From positions 45,037-109,036 of the forward strand of contig NMRB01002126.1 in assembly GCA_002633025.1 (NCBI GenBank): DNA of 64,000 nucleotides. The letters run 5' to 3'. The DNA comes from Notospermus geniculatus (Eukaryota > Nemertea > Pilidiophora > Heteronemertea > Lineidae). The notes under the pieces were generated by a model. The model saw only the letters and a list, made by a program, of their open reading frames with translations. It was not told the origin of the DNA and made no database searches. Shown here one piece after another: positions 34,174 to 43,927 of this stretch (positions within the stretch are counted from its first letter, which is position 1; each line of letters starts with the position of its first letter). The translations under genes and the position numbers were made by a program.

Positions 34174-34404
34174 CTGTATTATAATAAGCAAAAAGTCAAT
34201 CTCCAGAATTCACAAATTTTCGACCCAACCGGGGTATTTTTCAAGTGGAACTTTACAATCTGAAACTCTCTTTTCTAGAGTTTCAGATTCCACTTGAAAA
34301 AGACCCCAGTTGGGGTCGAAAATTTGTGAATTCTGGAGATTGACTTTTTGCTTATTATCATTCTGTGTGTCAATTTTGTGCTATTCTGTATCTTGGAAAT
34401 ACAG
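34174..34404. mobile_element. 231-bp palindromic insertion with TA target, copy A only
   Basis: TA (34172-34173), ctgtattataataagc ... ggaaatacag, TA (34405-34406). Copy B at about 49245 has the single TA and is uninterrupted (acagttattacatcc). Most of the element is one hairpin centred near 34275 with gaccc.aaccgggg / ccccagttggggtc arms, related to 5315-5505. Confidence 0.85.
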
Positions 34405-34531
34405 TATTACATTCAATTCAAACATTACCAAATTATCGAACAGGTTCTCCACACTATCATCGCTGGAAATCGTTGTAAACCTTTGAATATCAGAGGAGTA
34501 GAGGGCCACCCGATCTACATTATTCCTGCCA

Positions 34532-35065
34532 GTGCTAGATCGTTGGACGTTTGCTGATCAATTCTGTCTCTGTTTGATTAGTGAGATCGATGACTGCTTG
34601 GAATATCTTATAGCTAGAGAGCGAATGCCATTCCAGAAGGACATAAGTCCGATAATGGCAATTTCTGATTCGGTAGGTCCCGCCGATGTGCTTTGTCTTT
34701 GCTTTACTCCTACATTTTCGTCGTGTGTTATTTTTGACTGCATCGGCAGCGTAGTAATAAATCACTGCAAGAAAAGGATCCTGCGTGCAAAAATGCGGAA
34801 AATCGGATCTGACTCGATCGTGGATGGACTATTCTCTCTAGGGGAGTTGATCGTTCTACGGTGTGTTGGAGGCTTTTTTCTGATACACACTATGAACATG
34901 TATATGTATATATTGAACATGAACATGAACATGTATATATTTAGAGAAGGTGAGGAGACTCGCTCTCCCAAGATGACAGGTCCGATTTTTAAATCTCTCG
35001 GTTTCACTGTAAATAAAGTCAGGTTAAATAGAATAAACACATCGAACCTATCCTTTGTTGATTAA
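34532..35065 (+). CDS. 177-residue open frame, hypothetical, copy A
   Basis: Begins MLDRWTFADQFCLCLISEID. The C-terminal part includes a microsatellite-coded run rich in M, N and Y, then GPIFKSLGFTVNKVRL. Copy B (49374-49870) has the same text, but a 4-base deletion (atcg) near 49658 breaks the frame. Comparing copies I count about five synonymous and five replacement differences, which is only weakly suggestive of constraint. No family recognised, no intron evidence. Equally long antisense frames exist. Confidence 0.22.
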   Translation: MLDRWTFADQFCLCLISEIDDCLEYLIARERMPFQKDISPIMAISDSVGPADVLCLCFTPTFSSCVIFDCIGSVVINHCKKRILRAKMRKIGSDSIVDGLFSLGELIVLRCVGGFFLIHTMNMYMYILNMNMNMYIFREGEETRSPKMTGPIFKSLGFTVNKVRLNRINTSNLSFVD

Positions 35066-35339
35066 ACTGTGGAATCCGTGTTTTTTCTTTCAATGTTGTT
35101 CTCGGATTAAGAGCAGAAAACGGCACTTAAAATGAAGAAACTACACTTTTCTCGTCTCCGAGGAAGATCACCATGTTCCAACATCGCCTGCAGGTACATC
35201 TGGTGCTCAACGAGCGGCGTCATTCGAAGAGGTAGATCATGAGGGCCATGCAGGCTGACTTATCCCCCCCCCCCATGATCTACCGTCTTCTTGTATTTTC
35301 ACTATATGGTGTCTGGAGAAGACGTCTGAAGAATGACCA

Positions 35340-35449
35340 GGGGCCTGTTTCATAAAGTGACTTTAAGCTGAAGGTACCTTTAACCAAATGGAAAAAGCAT
35401 TGATGTTCATGGTACCATTAGCTTAAAGTCACTTTATGAAACAGGCCTC
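35340..35449. mobile_element. Family F hairpin, copy A
   Basis: ggggcctgtttcataaagtg ... cactttatgaaacaggcctc. Shared with copy B (50139), where 5 bases (ttcat) of the left arm are missing. Confidence 0.85.
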
Positions 35450-35591
35450 AGAGCGTTTGTATTTAATCTACCTGCCGCGCCACAGCGCGGTAGGTATTTT
35501 TTCACTCTGGGCGGTGGGGTAAAGCCTGCCGCACACTGGAGCTGTCTGCTGAGCAAAAAGTCATTCGAGACCGTTTGCTCAGCAGATAGCT

Positions 35592-35675
35592 CGCGTGTGC
35601 GCGTATTTTTCGCTGAGTTTTCTGCCTCGCGAGGCAGAAAACTCACCGAAAATACGGGCACACGCGAGCTAACTG
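35592..35675. repeat. Perfect-type hairpin gctcgcgtgtgc ... gcacacgcgagc
   Basis: 84-base inverted repeat centred on ctgcctcgcgaggcag. Conserved in copy B at 50357-50437. A second small hairpin (ctgctgagca ... tgctcagcag) lies just upstream. Confidence 0.7.
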
Positions 35676-36129
35676 ATGGAAGGCCAGCTTTATCACGAAA
35701 CATGTTGACGATAAATCTAGAAGATGCCATCAATGACATCAGCAAAGTACAATGTAGTCTTGTTCGGTGAAATGGCGCGCTGCCCATAATGACGTCTCGA
35801 TGGAGGAAATTCCAATTACCAGACAGAGATGACAACATTAACAATTCCTGAAGTTCTTTGATAAAGTCAAAGAATTATATGCGTTTAACTGCTCAATTAA
35901 GCCAGTAATGGGAGAGTGCATTAGCTGGTACTCCGCCAAGGAAAGGCATGGAAAGGGGAGACCCTGTATCATTTAGCCAGCAAAGGATAATCTTAACTTA
36001 CAGTTGGATGTCTTCTTCAATTTCAATTCCTTTGATGAGGACAAACAAGGGAAAGCTACTTTTCATGTGGAAGATAATTAATTGGACTGTGTACAGAAAT
36101 GGGAAAAGTTTGTATGCCATATTTTAGTT

Positions 36130-36457
36130 CACTGAAAAACTTTTCTTCATCAAAATGACGAACTTAGGTTCGTTTTCATTATCACCAAACTGAGTATCTA
36201 AATTCGTCAAAATGACAAGTCAAGGTTCGTCATTTTGACGAAAATAAACAAGGCTTCGTCAAAATGACAAGTCCACGTTCGTCATTTTGATGAACCCTTG
36301 TTTATGTTCGTCGAGGGTTCGTCAAAACGACAAACGTGGACTTGTCATTTTGACGAACCCTTGTTTATGTTGGTCAAAATGACGAACTTGGACTTGTCCT
36401 TTTTGACGAATTTAGATACTCAGTTTGGTGATAATGATGAAGAAAAGTTTTTCAGTG
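36130..36457. mobile_element. Foldback element of cgtcaaaatgacaagtc repeats
   Basis: Ends cactgaaaaacttttcttc and gaagaaaagtttttcagtg. Inside, the motif cgtcaaaatgacaagtc and its complement recur about eight times in alternating orientation. Copy B (50899-51109) is truncated midway. In A it is followed by about 150 bases and then the large palindrome. Confidence 0.8.
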
Positions 36458-36703
36458 CGGGAACAAGGAGTCTACATCACGACGAACTATAAAGGAAGGA
36501 ACGCAATGACACGTAAAATATTCCTCTACGACACCTCCAGGCCTCTTTTTTTTTAAATACCAAAATGCTCATTGCATAAACGACGTCTAGACGTCGATTT
36601 ACCTTTGTCCTTTTTTATAAAGAAAAGGATCATGATGGTCTCACCGATGCGAAGTTTCCAACCACGGATGAAGCAGATTTCGTAGGAAACAACTTGACGA
36701 ATT

Positions 36704-37101
36704 CACTGTTAGAAATAACAGAGGATTTTACAGAACATTCCTGCAGCAGAGTACCCAGGACTGGATCTGTAAAATTACAGACTTACATACAGGCTAAGAA
36801 GGTCAATTTCGCGGGAGACAGATTTACATATTTCTGTGCACTGCCAGTCCTGTTTGCAGTGATTTGGGACATTTTTTTCTCATTTCGTTAATTAAATAAA
36901 TGTTAACAGAGACTTGAGTGGAGGCTGACCAAATTATATTTTCATACTGCTTCAGAAAGCATCATTATGGAAAGTCCAATTGAGTCCAGCCAGTACAGGA
37001 AAACATAAATCGTACCATATGTACATGTAAATTTACAGAAAGTTCTGGGGACTCTGCAGCAGGCAGTTTCTGAAAAATTATTTCAATAATTTCTAACAGT
37101 G
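36704..37101 (+). mobile_element. Family T element, left arm of palindrome (398 bp)
   Basis: cactgttagaaataacag ... aatttctaacagtg, with tttacagaa-type subterminal motifs and ctgcagcagagtacccag. Confidence 0.8.
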
Positions 37102-37150
37102 AATCGTCACGAACGCATCATTCTCTTGTACTTCAGAGCAGCCGAATCGG

Positions 37151-37725
37151 TTAATTTCGTCTTGGGTATAACAGAAATATACCCAGGTTCAATGTCGTCC
37201 CACAAAACTATACCCTGGGTATAGTTCGATCTACACAAGTATACCCAGGATTGAATACAGCACCTGACGACGAGATTGTTCTCGCAAATTTCACATGACC
37301 ACAAGAATGACAAGTCGAAAAACATGGCGGTGAAAGTTCCCGAGAAAGATTTGCAGCGCTATTTGGCATCAGTTCCTCTGTACAGCAAAGCTGTATTCGT
37401 GTCAAAGGGTAGAGAAGTCAAGGATCTAGTGCAACCAACCTATTTTGTGCAAAACAAACCAGAAAAACACGGAAACATTCAAAATATTCGACACACATTT
37501 TCAATTCACGCATTTGTCACGAACATGCCGCCCAGGTATACGACAGAAGTACCAATCGCGCGCGGTCCTGTTGATCACGCGAGATCCGTTCCTAACTCGT
37601 ACCTAGGCTTAAACTACGGTAGGCCTACTGGGTATAATTTTGTAGATCGAATTATACCCAGGGTATGGTTTTGTGGGACGACATTGAAATTGGGTATATT
37701 CCAGTTATACCCAGGATGAAAATAA
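37151..37725. mobile_element. Inner foldback, cttgggta/tacccagg type
   Basis: ttaatttcgtcttgggtat and tacccaggatgaaaataa. Inner arms include aatgtcgtcccacaaaacta / gttttgtgggacgacatt and ataccctgggtatag. Related to 33258-33668. About 350 bases of loop lack a known domain. Confidence 0.7.
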
Positions 37726-37774
37726 CCGATTCGGCTGCTCTGAAGTACAAGAGAATGATGCGTTCGTGACGATT

Positions 37775-38007
37775 CACTGTTAGAAATTATTGTAATAATT
37801 TTACAGAAACTGCCTGCTGCAGAGTCCCCAGATCTTTCTGTAAATTTACATATGGTATGATTTATGTTTTCCTGTATTGGTTGGACTCAATTGGACTTTC
37901 CATAATGATGCTTTCTGAGAGCAGTATGAAAATATAATTTGGTCAGCCTCCACTGGGTACTCTGCTGCAGGAATGTTCTGTAAAATCCTCTGTTATTTCT
38001 AACAGTG
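37775..38007 (-). mobile_element. Family T element, right arm of palindrome (233 bp)
   Basis: Inverted partner of 36704-37101 with an internal deletion between the sequences cagcctccact and gggtactctgc. Confidence 0.8.
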
Positions 38008-38653
38008 TTCGTCAAGTTGTTCCCAACGAAATCTGCTTCCATCCGTGGTTGAAAACTTCGCATCGGTGAGACCATCATGATCCTTTTCTTTATAAAAAAG
38101 GACGACATTAACCGATTCGGGTTCTGAGCATGACCACAATCCTGTCCAAAGAGATCATTGAATCCAATCACAGGAAGAGATGCTCATTTAGAATTTTATG
38201 CCGAATACGTGAACTCATCAGGCGGACTGGACCAGTGCCAGAAGCACCGCCGTTGAGTACGTGATAAATCATTCTTATGAGTGGACCCAAAGGTCTGTCT
38301 AACGTAGCTTATCTCACTCAGCTCTCAATAGGAGCTGTCAGTGAGTTGACCAATAGGTGTCACTACGGCCCAATTCAATGCATATAGCGGACCCATTCAT
38401 TCTTGATCGAGCACCAATCACCGACACGTGGATTTTCCTGTGTCCGCTAGAACTTTGCTGCCATCTTTTGGCAATACGCGCAGCTGACTGCTCCTATTGG
38501 TTGCGTATTGAGTGAACGCATTTTGGTTCCAGAAGCCACCGCTAGGGCTAGAAGGCTTCGGTTCTGGCTGCCATCTTTGCGACATAAAAGTGGTCGCGGA
38601 TCTATCTAATGCCAAATGTTTTAAATCTGTTTTATCAAATTCTGTGATATCTA

Positions 38654-39638
38654 CAGGGTGACCCCCAAAAAATGAGACCCATGAACATGTTAATAAAAAC
38701 TTTAATTTTCAGGCTACAGCAACCAAACTTCACACATGTTATCTCAACTTAATGCACGGCCTGCACACCAAGTTGCATTAGTCAGGGCTTATCACTTTCC
38801 GTTTAATGACGTCTTTCCATAATGTGCTCAAGATGAGCCCCTCGGCGCTGGCGGCACACTTGAACACGACGCGCGAAGTTCTCAATGACTCGAACGCACT
38901 CCTCCTTTTGGAATCTCACGAATCTTCGCAGTTATGGCCTCCTTCAACTCGTGAATGTTTTGGGGATTATTCCTATAGACATTGTCTTTGAGGTAGCCCC
39001 ATAGGTAGAAATCCGGGGCCATTCTGGTTTGAGGATGAGAACGAGCGTGCAGTCACTGTGAATACAGAGCGTTATCTAGGGGTCCTCCGCAAGTTTTGGG
39101 CTGTACTCGGCCGACGAAGGGGGTTTATAAGGGAGGATCAATGGTTTCAGCAGGATGGGGCAACTCCCCACACCTCAAATGACTCGCTGAATTGGCTGCG
39201 CGAACACTTTCAGGATCGCCTTATCAGTCGGAGGTGTGACCCTGAATGGGCTTCACACTCGCCAGACCTGAACCCCCCGGATTTCTACCTATGGGGCTAC
39301 CTCAAAGACAATGTCTATAGGAATAATCCCCAAAACATTCACGAGTTGAAGGAGGCCATAACTGCGAAGATTCGTGAGATTCCAAAGGAGGAGTGCGTTC
39401 GAGTCATTGAGAACTTCGCGCGTCGTGTTCAAGTGTGCCGCCAGCGCCGAGGGGCTCATCTTGAGCACATTATGGAAAGACGTCATTAAACGGAAAGTGA
39501 TAAGCCCTGACTAATGAAACTTGGTGTGCAGGCCGTGCATTAAGTTGAGATAACATGTGTGAAGTTTGGTTGCTGTAGCCTGAAAATTAAAGTTTTTATG
39601 AACATGTTCATGGGTCTCATTTTTTTTGGGTCACCCTG
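38654..39638 (+). mobile_element. Mariner-type transposon converted to a foldback (985 bp)
   Basis: TA, cagggtgacccccaaaaaat ... ttttttttgggtcaccctg, TA. The first 365 bases (38654-39018) are an inverted copy of the last 364 (39275-39638), which include the 3' end of the transposase. The 5' half of the gene is therefore missing and replaced by a second 3' end. Absent from copy B as part of a larger block (38603-39750). Confidence 0.92.
39022..39489 (+). pseudogene. IS630/Tc1/mariner transposase, C-terminal fragment
   Basis: A DDE-type transposase that cuts and pastes DNA at TA sites. The open frame starts FWFEDENERAVTVN and contains QWFQQDGATPHTS (second catalytic Asp) and SPDLNPPDFYLWGYLKDNVY (third Asp), with 36 residues between the two aspartates. 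It ends LEHIMERRH and a stop. The N-terminal DNA-binding domain and the first catalytic Asp are missing because the 5' half was replaced by an inverted 3' end. It therefore cannot encode an active enzyme. The antisense copy of its C terminus in the left arm creates a chance frame at 38806-38991. Confidence 0.93.
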
Positions 39639-40184
39639 TATAATGTAAAATGTTTTAAGGCATGTTTCATCTACATGTATATGTAGGCCCTATGTTTTAA
39701 TGAAGAATTAACTCACGAATTTATAATAAATGAAAAATAAAATAAATAAATTTATAGATGATGTTGACATCACGGGTTATTTTTACAATGGGGTACCCGT
39801 AGCCACATGGGTGTTAAATGTAATCGAACATGCCGAATCGTGCAGAATGGCAACACCGAGGAAATTTCTTGATGATAATATTTGTATGTGTTGCAGATCT
39901 GTAAAAAAAGCTCAAAATCATCGCCATTTTTTAGGCCGGGGAGAATGAAATTTTACGGGAAAGTGGACTCCTACAATGACGTCACCAATAAAATGCCAGG
40001 CAGAACAGAAGCCTTCTAGCCCTAGCGGTGGCTACGGGAACCAAAGTGGAGCGAACGAAGGCACTGAGAATGCATTCTCAGGCACGTTTCGTTGCACGCG
40101 TCAACGTTGTTTCCACCAAATTTCGTTTTACATCATCGGCATTCAAAATGCACGATCACCTGTTTCCAATGTTTTCAGTGTTAA

Positions 40185-40458
40185 AGCCCCACTGTATTCA
40201 ATCTGAAAAACGCAAATCATCGCCGCGATTCTTGACGTCAGCGGACGACGTCACGACGTGTAAAATGTACTGCGCTCCATCTGAATACATTAGTTGAGCT
40301 CTCCCTGTCGTTTTTTCTAATGTGTGCTGAAAACTAGGCCTTGATTCTCTGAAGTACGTATCAGACAAGCATTTTGGGGACCTTTACAAGGGTATGAGAC
40401 CTCTTTGTGCTATCTCCTAACATTTTGAAAATATCGTAAAATTCAATACTGTGGGGCT
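40185..40458. mobile_element. TTAA-target MITE, agccccac type, copy A only (274 bp)
   Basis: TTAA (40181-40184), agccccactgtattcaat ... attcaatactgtggggct, TTAA (40459-40462). Copy B has one uninterrupted TTAA at 52275-52278 with matching flanks. This is a clean filled/empty pair and shows transposition after the duplication, or precise loss from B. Confidence 0.95.
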
Positions 40459-40526
40459 TTAAAGGAAGTTAAGCTGGCCAGCCGCTCCTTCTAAAGAACC
40501 TGCATGTTTAAGTACACTTGCGGTAC

Positions 40527-40760
40527 ATTTTATGGTGTCGTGTCGAGGATCATACTCAACAAGGGCAAGCTTGGCGTCCTTGAAGCTCACCAAAATAGCA
40601 TCTCTAGCTGTGCCTGCCAATTTGACTGGCTGCATACATGTAGATGCTATACATGTATTTCCAAACAACAGGGAGTATGTGCCCAGACATTCCAATTTGG
40701 ACTTCTGGCCTTCTCTGACAGCTTTATTTTTCTTGACAGCTCCTTCTTTTTTAGTGTTGA
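40527..40760 (-). pseudogene. CPSF1: CPSF1-like exon fragment, copy A
   Basis: CPSF1 (CPSF160) is the large scaffold subunit of the complex that recognises the polyadenylation signal in the nucleus. The minus-strand frame carries a lysine-rich linker (KKNKAVREGQKSKLE), then CLGTYSLLFGNTCIAS and DAILVSFKDAKLALVEYDP, matching the family's N-terminal beta-propeller (about residues 60-115). The expected donor after HDTIK reads gtaccg here, against gtaagc in copy B. No other CPSF1 exon is recognisable nearby and the upstream side lacks a convincing acceptor. It is most likely an orphan exon copy. The TTAA MITE inserted about 70 bases beyond. Confidence 0.8.
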
Positions 40761-40814
40761 AATTCCAATGATTTGCATTTAAGCATACGTGTATAAAACC
40801 CACATGTAACTACG

Positions 40815-40990
40815 TACAGTCGTGGCCATAAATGTATGGCATTAAAATTTCATGAAAGGCATGAAAATCCCAAATTATCAAAATTTTGATAATCTCAAAT
40901 ATCTCAGCAACCACTCGACATATTTTGATAAAACAAAGACCAAAATCATTACAAAGTTCCAGTCTATCAAAACTGCAACAAAAATTACAA
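40815..40990 (+). repeat. Tc1/mariner-like terminal sequence, copy A
   Basis: tacagtcgtggccataaatg followed by AT-rich text with ctcaaatatctcagcaacc resembles the outer end of Tc1/mariner elements. No matching right end found. Also present in copy B at 52942. Confidence 0.4.
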
Positions 40991-42283
40991 AAATGTAACA
41001 TAATAAAAATGTAGATTTTTAAGATTTTTTTCTGATGAGCTACATGTATTACATGATCACGACATTTTCAAATTTTCAAAATTTTGCTGCAGAAATATGA
41101 CCAACAAGATGTACTTTCATGTGGAACTAACCGTGTTAAAATTGGCCCAGTAGTATTTGAAATATTCAAGGTATCAAGTGTAGATAAATTTAATATGTCC
41201 ATGACTCTGTAGTCTCACACAACAGGCCAATTATTTGCCATCCACTGTTAATGTGTCCCTTTGGTACCTCAAAATGTACAGTAAACTAAATGATGTCTAT
41301 GTGTAATTCACCAGAAACTGCAGAATTAGTAAATCAATATCTAATTTAGAAATACACGAATACTGCCTCGCGACGGCCAGTTTAATTTGTCAAACGGGCT
41401 ATTTTCGGTGTAGTGCCGATAGCCATCGCATCAGCTGAATGAATGTGACATGACATCAACATAAAGAAAATTTGGAAAATAAAAAATCTAATCAGCGTTA
41501 TTCGCCCACACTCGGGCGATGCAGGGTATTTTTCAGCACCATGCGGTGGTAAGATATGCTAGTTATGATGAGGTTACTTGTCCTAAAAGCTGCGTGAACA
41601 TTTACGTACATGTACACTGGCAAATACATGTACGTATCGTATTTCCAACATTTCGACAACATTCCTGAAGAACACGATAGTCTGGAGGCAAAATGAAAAG
41701 GTGGGACATTTTTTATAACAGCAATGTTTTTGCATTTTTTATGACAGAGATTGAGAATCCGCCGGGTGCCACTCTGGTACCCTTGAGCGTTTTTAGAAAA
41801 CTCCGTTTCCATGGAAACCGAAGCCAAATTTGGTGTATTTTGAAAAATGACGATATCTTTAATAGCCTTTAGAAATGATATTTATTTTGTTTAAGTGGCT
41901 ATATGTATGTTATCATAGGTGGGCTTTCTTTTTGGCACATTGCCAAATTCATGACAGGTCAAGGTAATTTACAAAGGTCAGGGTTATATCCAATTTTCAG
42001 CATTTTTGTGCAGAAAACGGAGGAAGCTGAAATTCAATCGAATCGCACAGACAATCTGTACTGGATAACAGTGTCATATTTGTCTTAAAACCTTCCCCTT
42101 TCTTCTTGTTTTAGAAAATACGAGTTTTGACCTTGTTTACACTGGCCAACAAATTACAGCAACATTTGAACAATGCATGGAAAATCTTTCCCCTGTACAT
42201 GCTGGACAACATTCCTCCAACAAGTTGTTGTTACTCAGAATGTTTGAATTTTGGAAAAATATCTATTATATTACTGAGTATAG

Positions 42284-43044
42284 ATCGTTTCCGCGCAGGG
42301 AATTTTGGGGCGGTTGCTGTGAGTAAAGGCCTGTGTACACTATCAACATTTCAAGACACATGTCGGGACACATGTGTCCAACACAGAAATTTTGCCCCTG
42401 TATACACTAGACACATGTCGGGACACATGTTGCGACACGGAGAGGGAAAGCAGTGTTTTGATAGGAGATGACTACAGTCAGTAGATCAGCTGACTTGAAC
42501 ATGATTTCTGATTGGACAGAGCTTGGACACATGTCGCCCAAAAATTGATTCTGCAATTAATTTACGACATGTCGGGACACATGCTGGGACACATGTTGCT
42601 AATATTTTTGCTCTGTACACACTGTCAACATTTCAAGCAACACGGTGTGTTGGACACATGTGTCCCGACATGTGTCTTGAAATGTTGATAGTGTACACAG
42701 GCCTTTACGTCTTCACGACGTCGCGTCATACGCATGCGTCGCCAGCTGGGTGGGAGAACGTCACATCGTAATGGATTTTCCATTGAAATTTTTAGGATTC
42801 AGGCGTAAAATTAATAGATCAGATTACATCCAAACTTGCACAGAAAGGTAGTTACGGGTGAAATTTCACATTTCTGGCCAAATTTAGTATGTAGCTTAAT
42901 TGAATGCCAAGATCGGCAAATGTTAGTAATGTATAGTTTTCTTGGACAACCGCCGCACAATTTATATGAAAGTCGACTGATGCTACCTGGAACGCTTGAT
43001 CTCTATGCCATATCGATTTCATAAAATTTAGCCGCTTCAAACAG
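42284..43044. other. Spacer between duplication copies A and B
   Basis: About 760 bases with no counterpart in the outer flanks that I could see. It holds the inverted-repeat element 42323-42708 and otherwise only chance frames. Confidence 0.6.
42323..42708. mobile_element. Inverted-repeat element, gtaaaggcctgtgtacac type (386 bp)
   Basis: gtaaaggcctgtgtacacta pairs with tagtgtacacaggcctttac. The arms continue through caacatttcaagacacatgt. Internally gacacatgtcgggacacatg recurs several times. It lies wholly in the spacer between the two duplication copies. Confidence 0.85.
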
Positions 43045-43329
43045 ACATCACATGTTCTGTGCAATGGTCCCATTGGGATTCAATTATTGCACTTAAAATG
43101 ATGAATTTGCTGATTTAAAAAAAATTGACATTTTGCAGATATCAATGAATTTGAATGGACTATCGATATTTCAAAAATTCACAGTTTCACACAATGAGTG
43201 GAGTCTCCCTTTAACTTTCTTCATATACACCGCAATACAATTATCCTTCATGTCAACGGCAACCTCATTCCCCAAGCATCATTTCGCGAACTCTAAGATC
43301 ACTTAAATCATCATTCAGAAAGCTTTAAG

Positions 43330-43536
43330 ATGGCGAAATTACGATTTTGTACACGTACACCCACTTCAGACAAACAGGGTAAGAAGCACTTTTTTGATCC
43401 TCATGATACCAGTCAAAGGTCCACGGTTACAGAATATTTACCACAGTCATTAGAACAATTTACGAATCCCAGAAATTTGGCGCAGAATTCTACGGACGCG
43501 TCGCAGGCTGTCAAGTCAGTTCCCATCAATTTTTAG
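43330..43536 (+). CDS. 68-residue open frame, hypothetical, copy B
   Basis: Start context aagatggcg. The peptide begins MAKLRFCTRTPTSDKQGKKH. Copy A has a stop at residue 16. Within copy B the block from aagaagcacttttttgatcc is repeated again at 43710-43845 with the frame altered. No family recognised. It may be a first exon fragment or chance. Confidence 0.2.
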   Translation: MAKLRFCTRTPTSDKQGKKHFFDPHDTSQRSTVTEYLPQSLEQFTNPRNLAQNSTDASQAVKSVPINF

Positions 43537-43927
43537 GAGGAATTTTAGGAACGTTTTTACTCATTCCCAGGTAATTGATTCTAGTGTGTGACAACGCTTA
43601 TTAGCGTCAAATGAATGTTATAGTGCGGTATGCTATGTATTCCCGTAGGATTTTTTGTTTTGGCTTCAATAGGGACCAGTCTGTCAGAAAATAACGGAAA
43701 ATAACAGAGCAAGAAGCACTTTTTTGATCCTCATGACACCAGTCAAAGGTCCACGGTTACAGAATACTTACCACAGTCATTTGAACAATTTACGAATCCC
43801 AGAAATTTTGCGCAGAATTCTACAGACGCGTCGTCATTCTGACGAAATATGGAAAATATGAGATTCCCAGGTACCGGTAATTGATTCAAGTGTCTGACAA
43901 CGCTTATTAGCGTAAAATGAATTTTAT

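Larger units (their letters stand above)
36607..38103. repeat. 1.5-kb concentric palindrome
   Basis: Reading inward from both edges the two halves pair: gtccttttttataaag..gg; catgatggtctcaccgatgc; a family T element (36704-37101 against 37775-38007, the right one lacking about 165 bases); cgtcacgaacgcatcattct; cagagcagccgaatcgg; then an inner foldback 37151-37725. The whole block is absent from copy B. The 147-residue frame at 37276 lies in the central loop and has no recognisable motif. Confidence 0.9.
30339..42283 (+). repeat. Segmental duplication copy A
   Basis: About 11.9 kb that matches 43045-54424 in the same orientation and order, typically one or two mismatches per 60-base line in aligned parts. 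Major blocks unique to A are 32760-34150, 34174-34404, 36130-38106 (in part), 38603-39750 and 40185-40458. Shared landmarks are the HH element, the ttcaagcttgaa array, the 34.5-kb open frame, a 35.6-kb hairpin and the CPSF1-like exon. Confidence 0.92.

Noticed and set aside
37276-37719. 147-residue frame in the palindrome core
   Set aside because: The last third is the inverted arm of the foldback and there is no known domain. Not supported as a gene.
38806-38991. Separate small gene in the left arm of the mariner element
   Set aside because: It is the antisense of the transposase C terminus.
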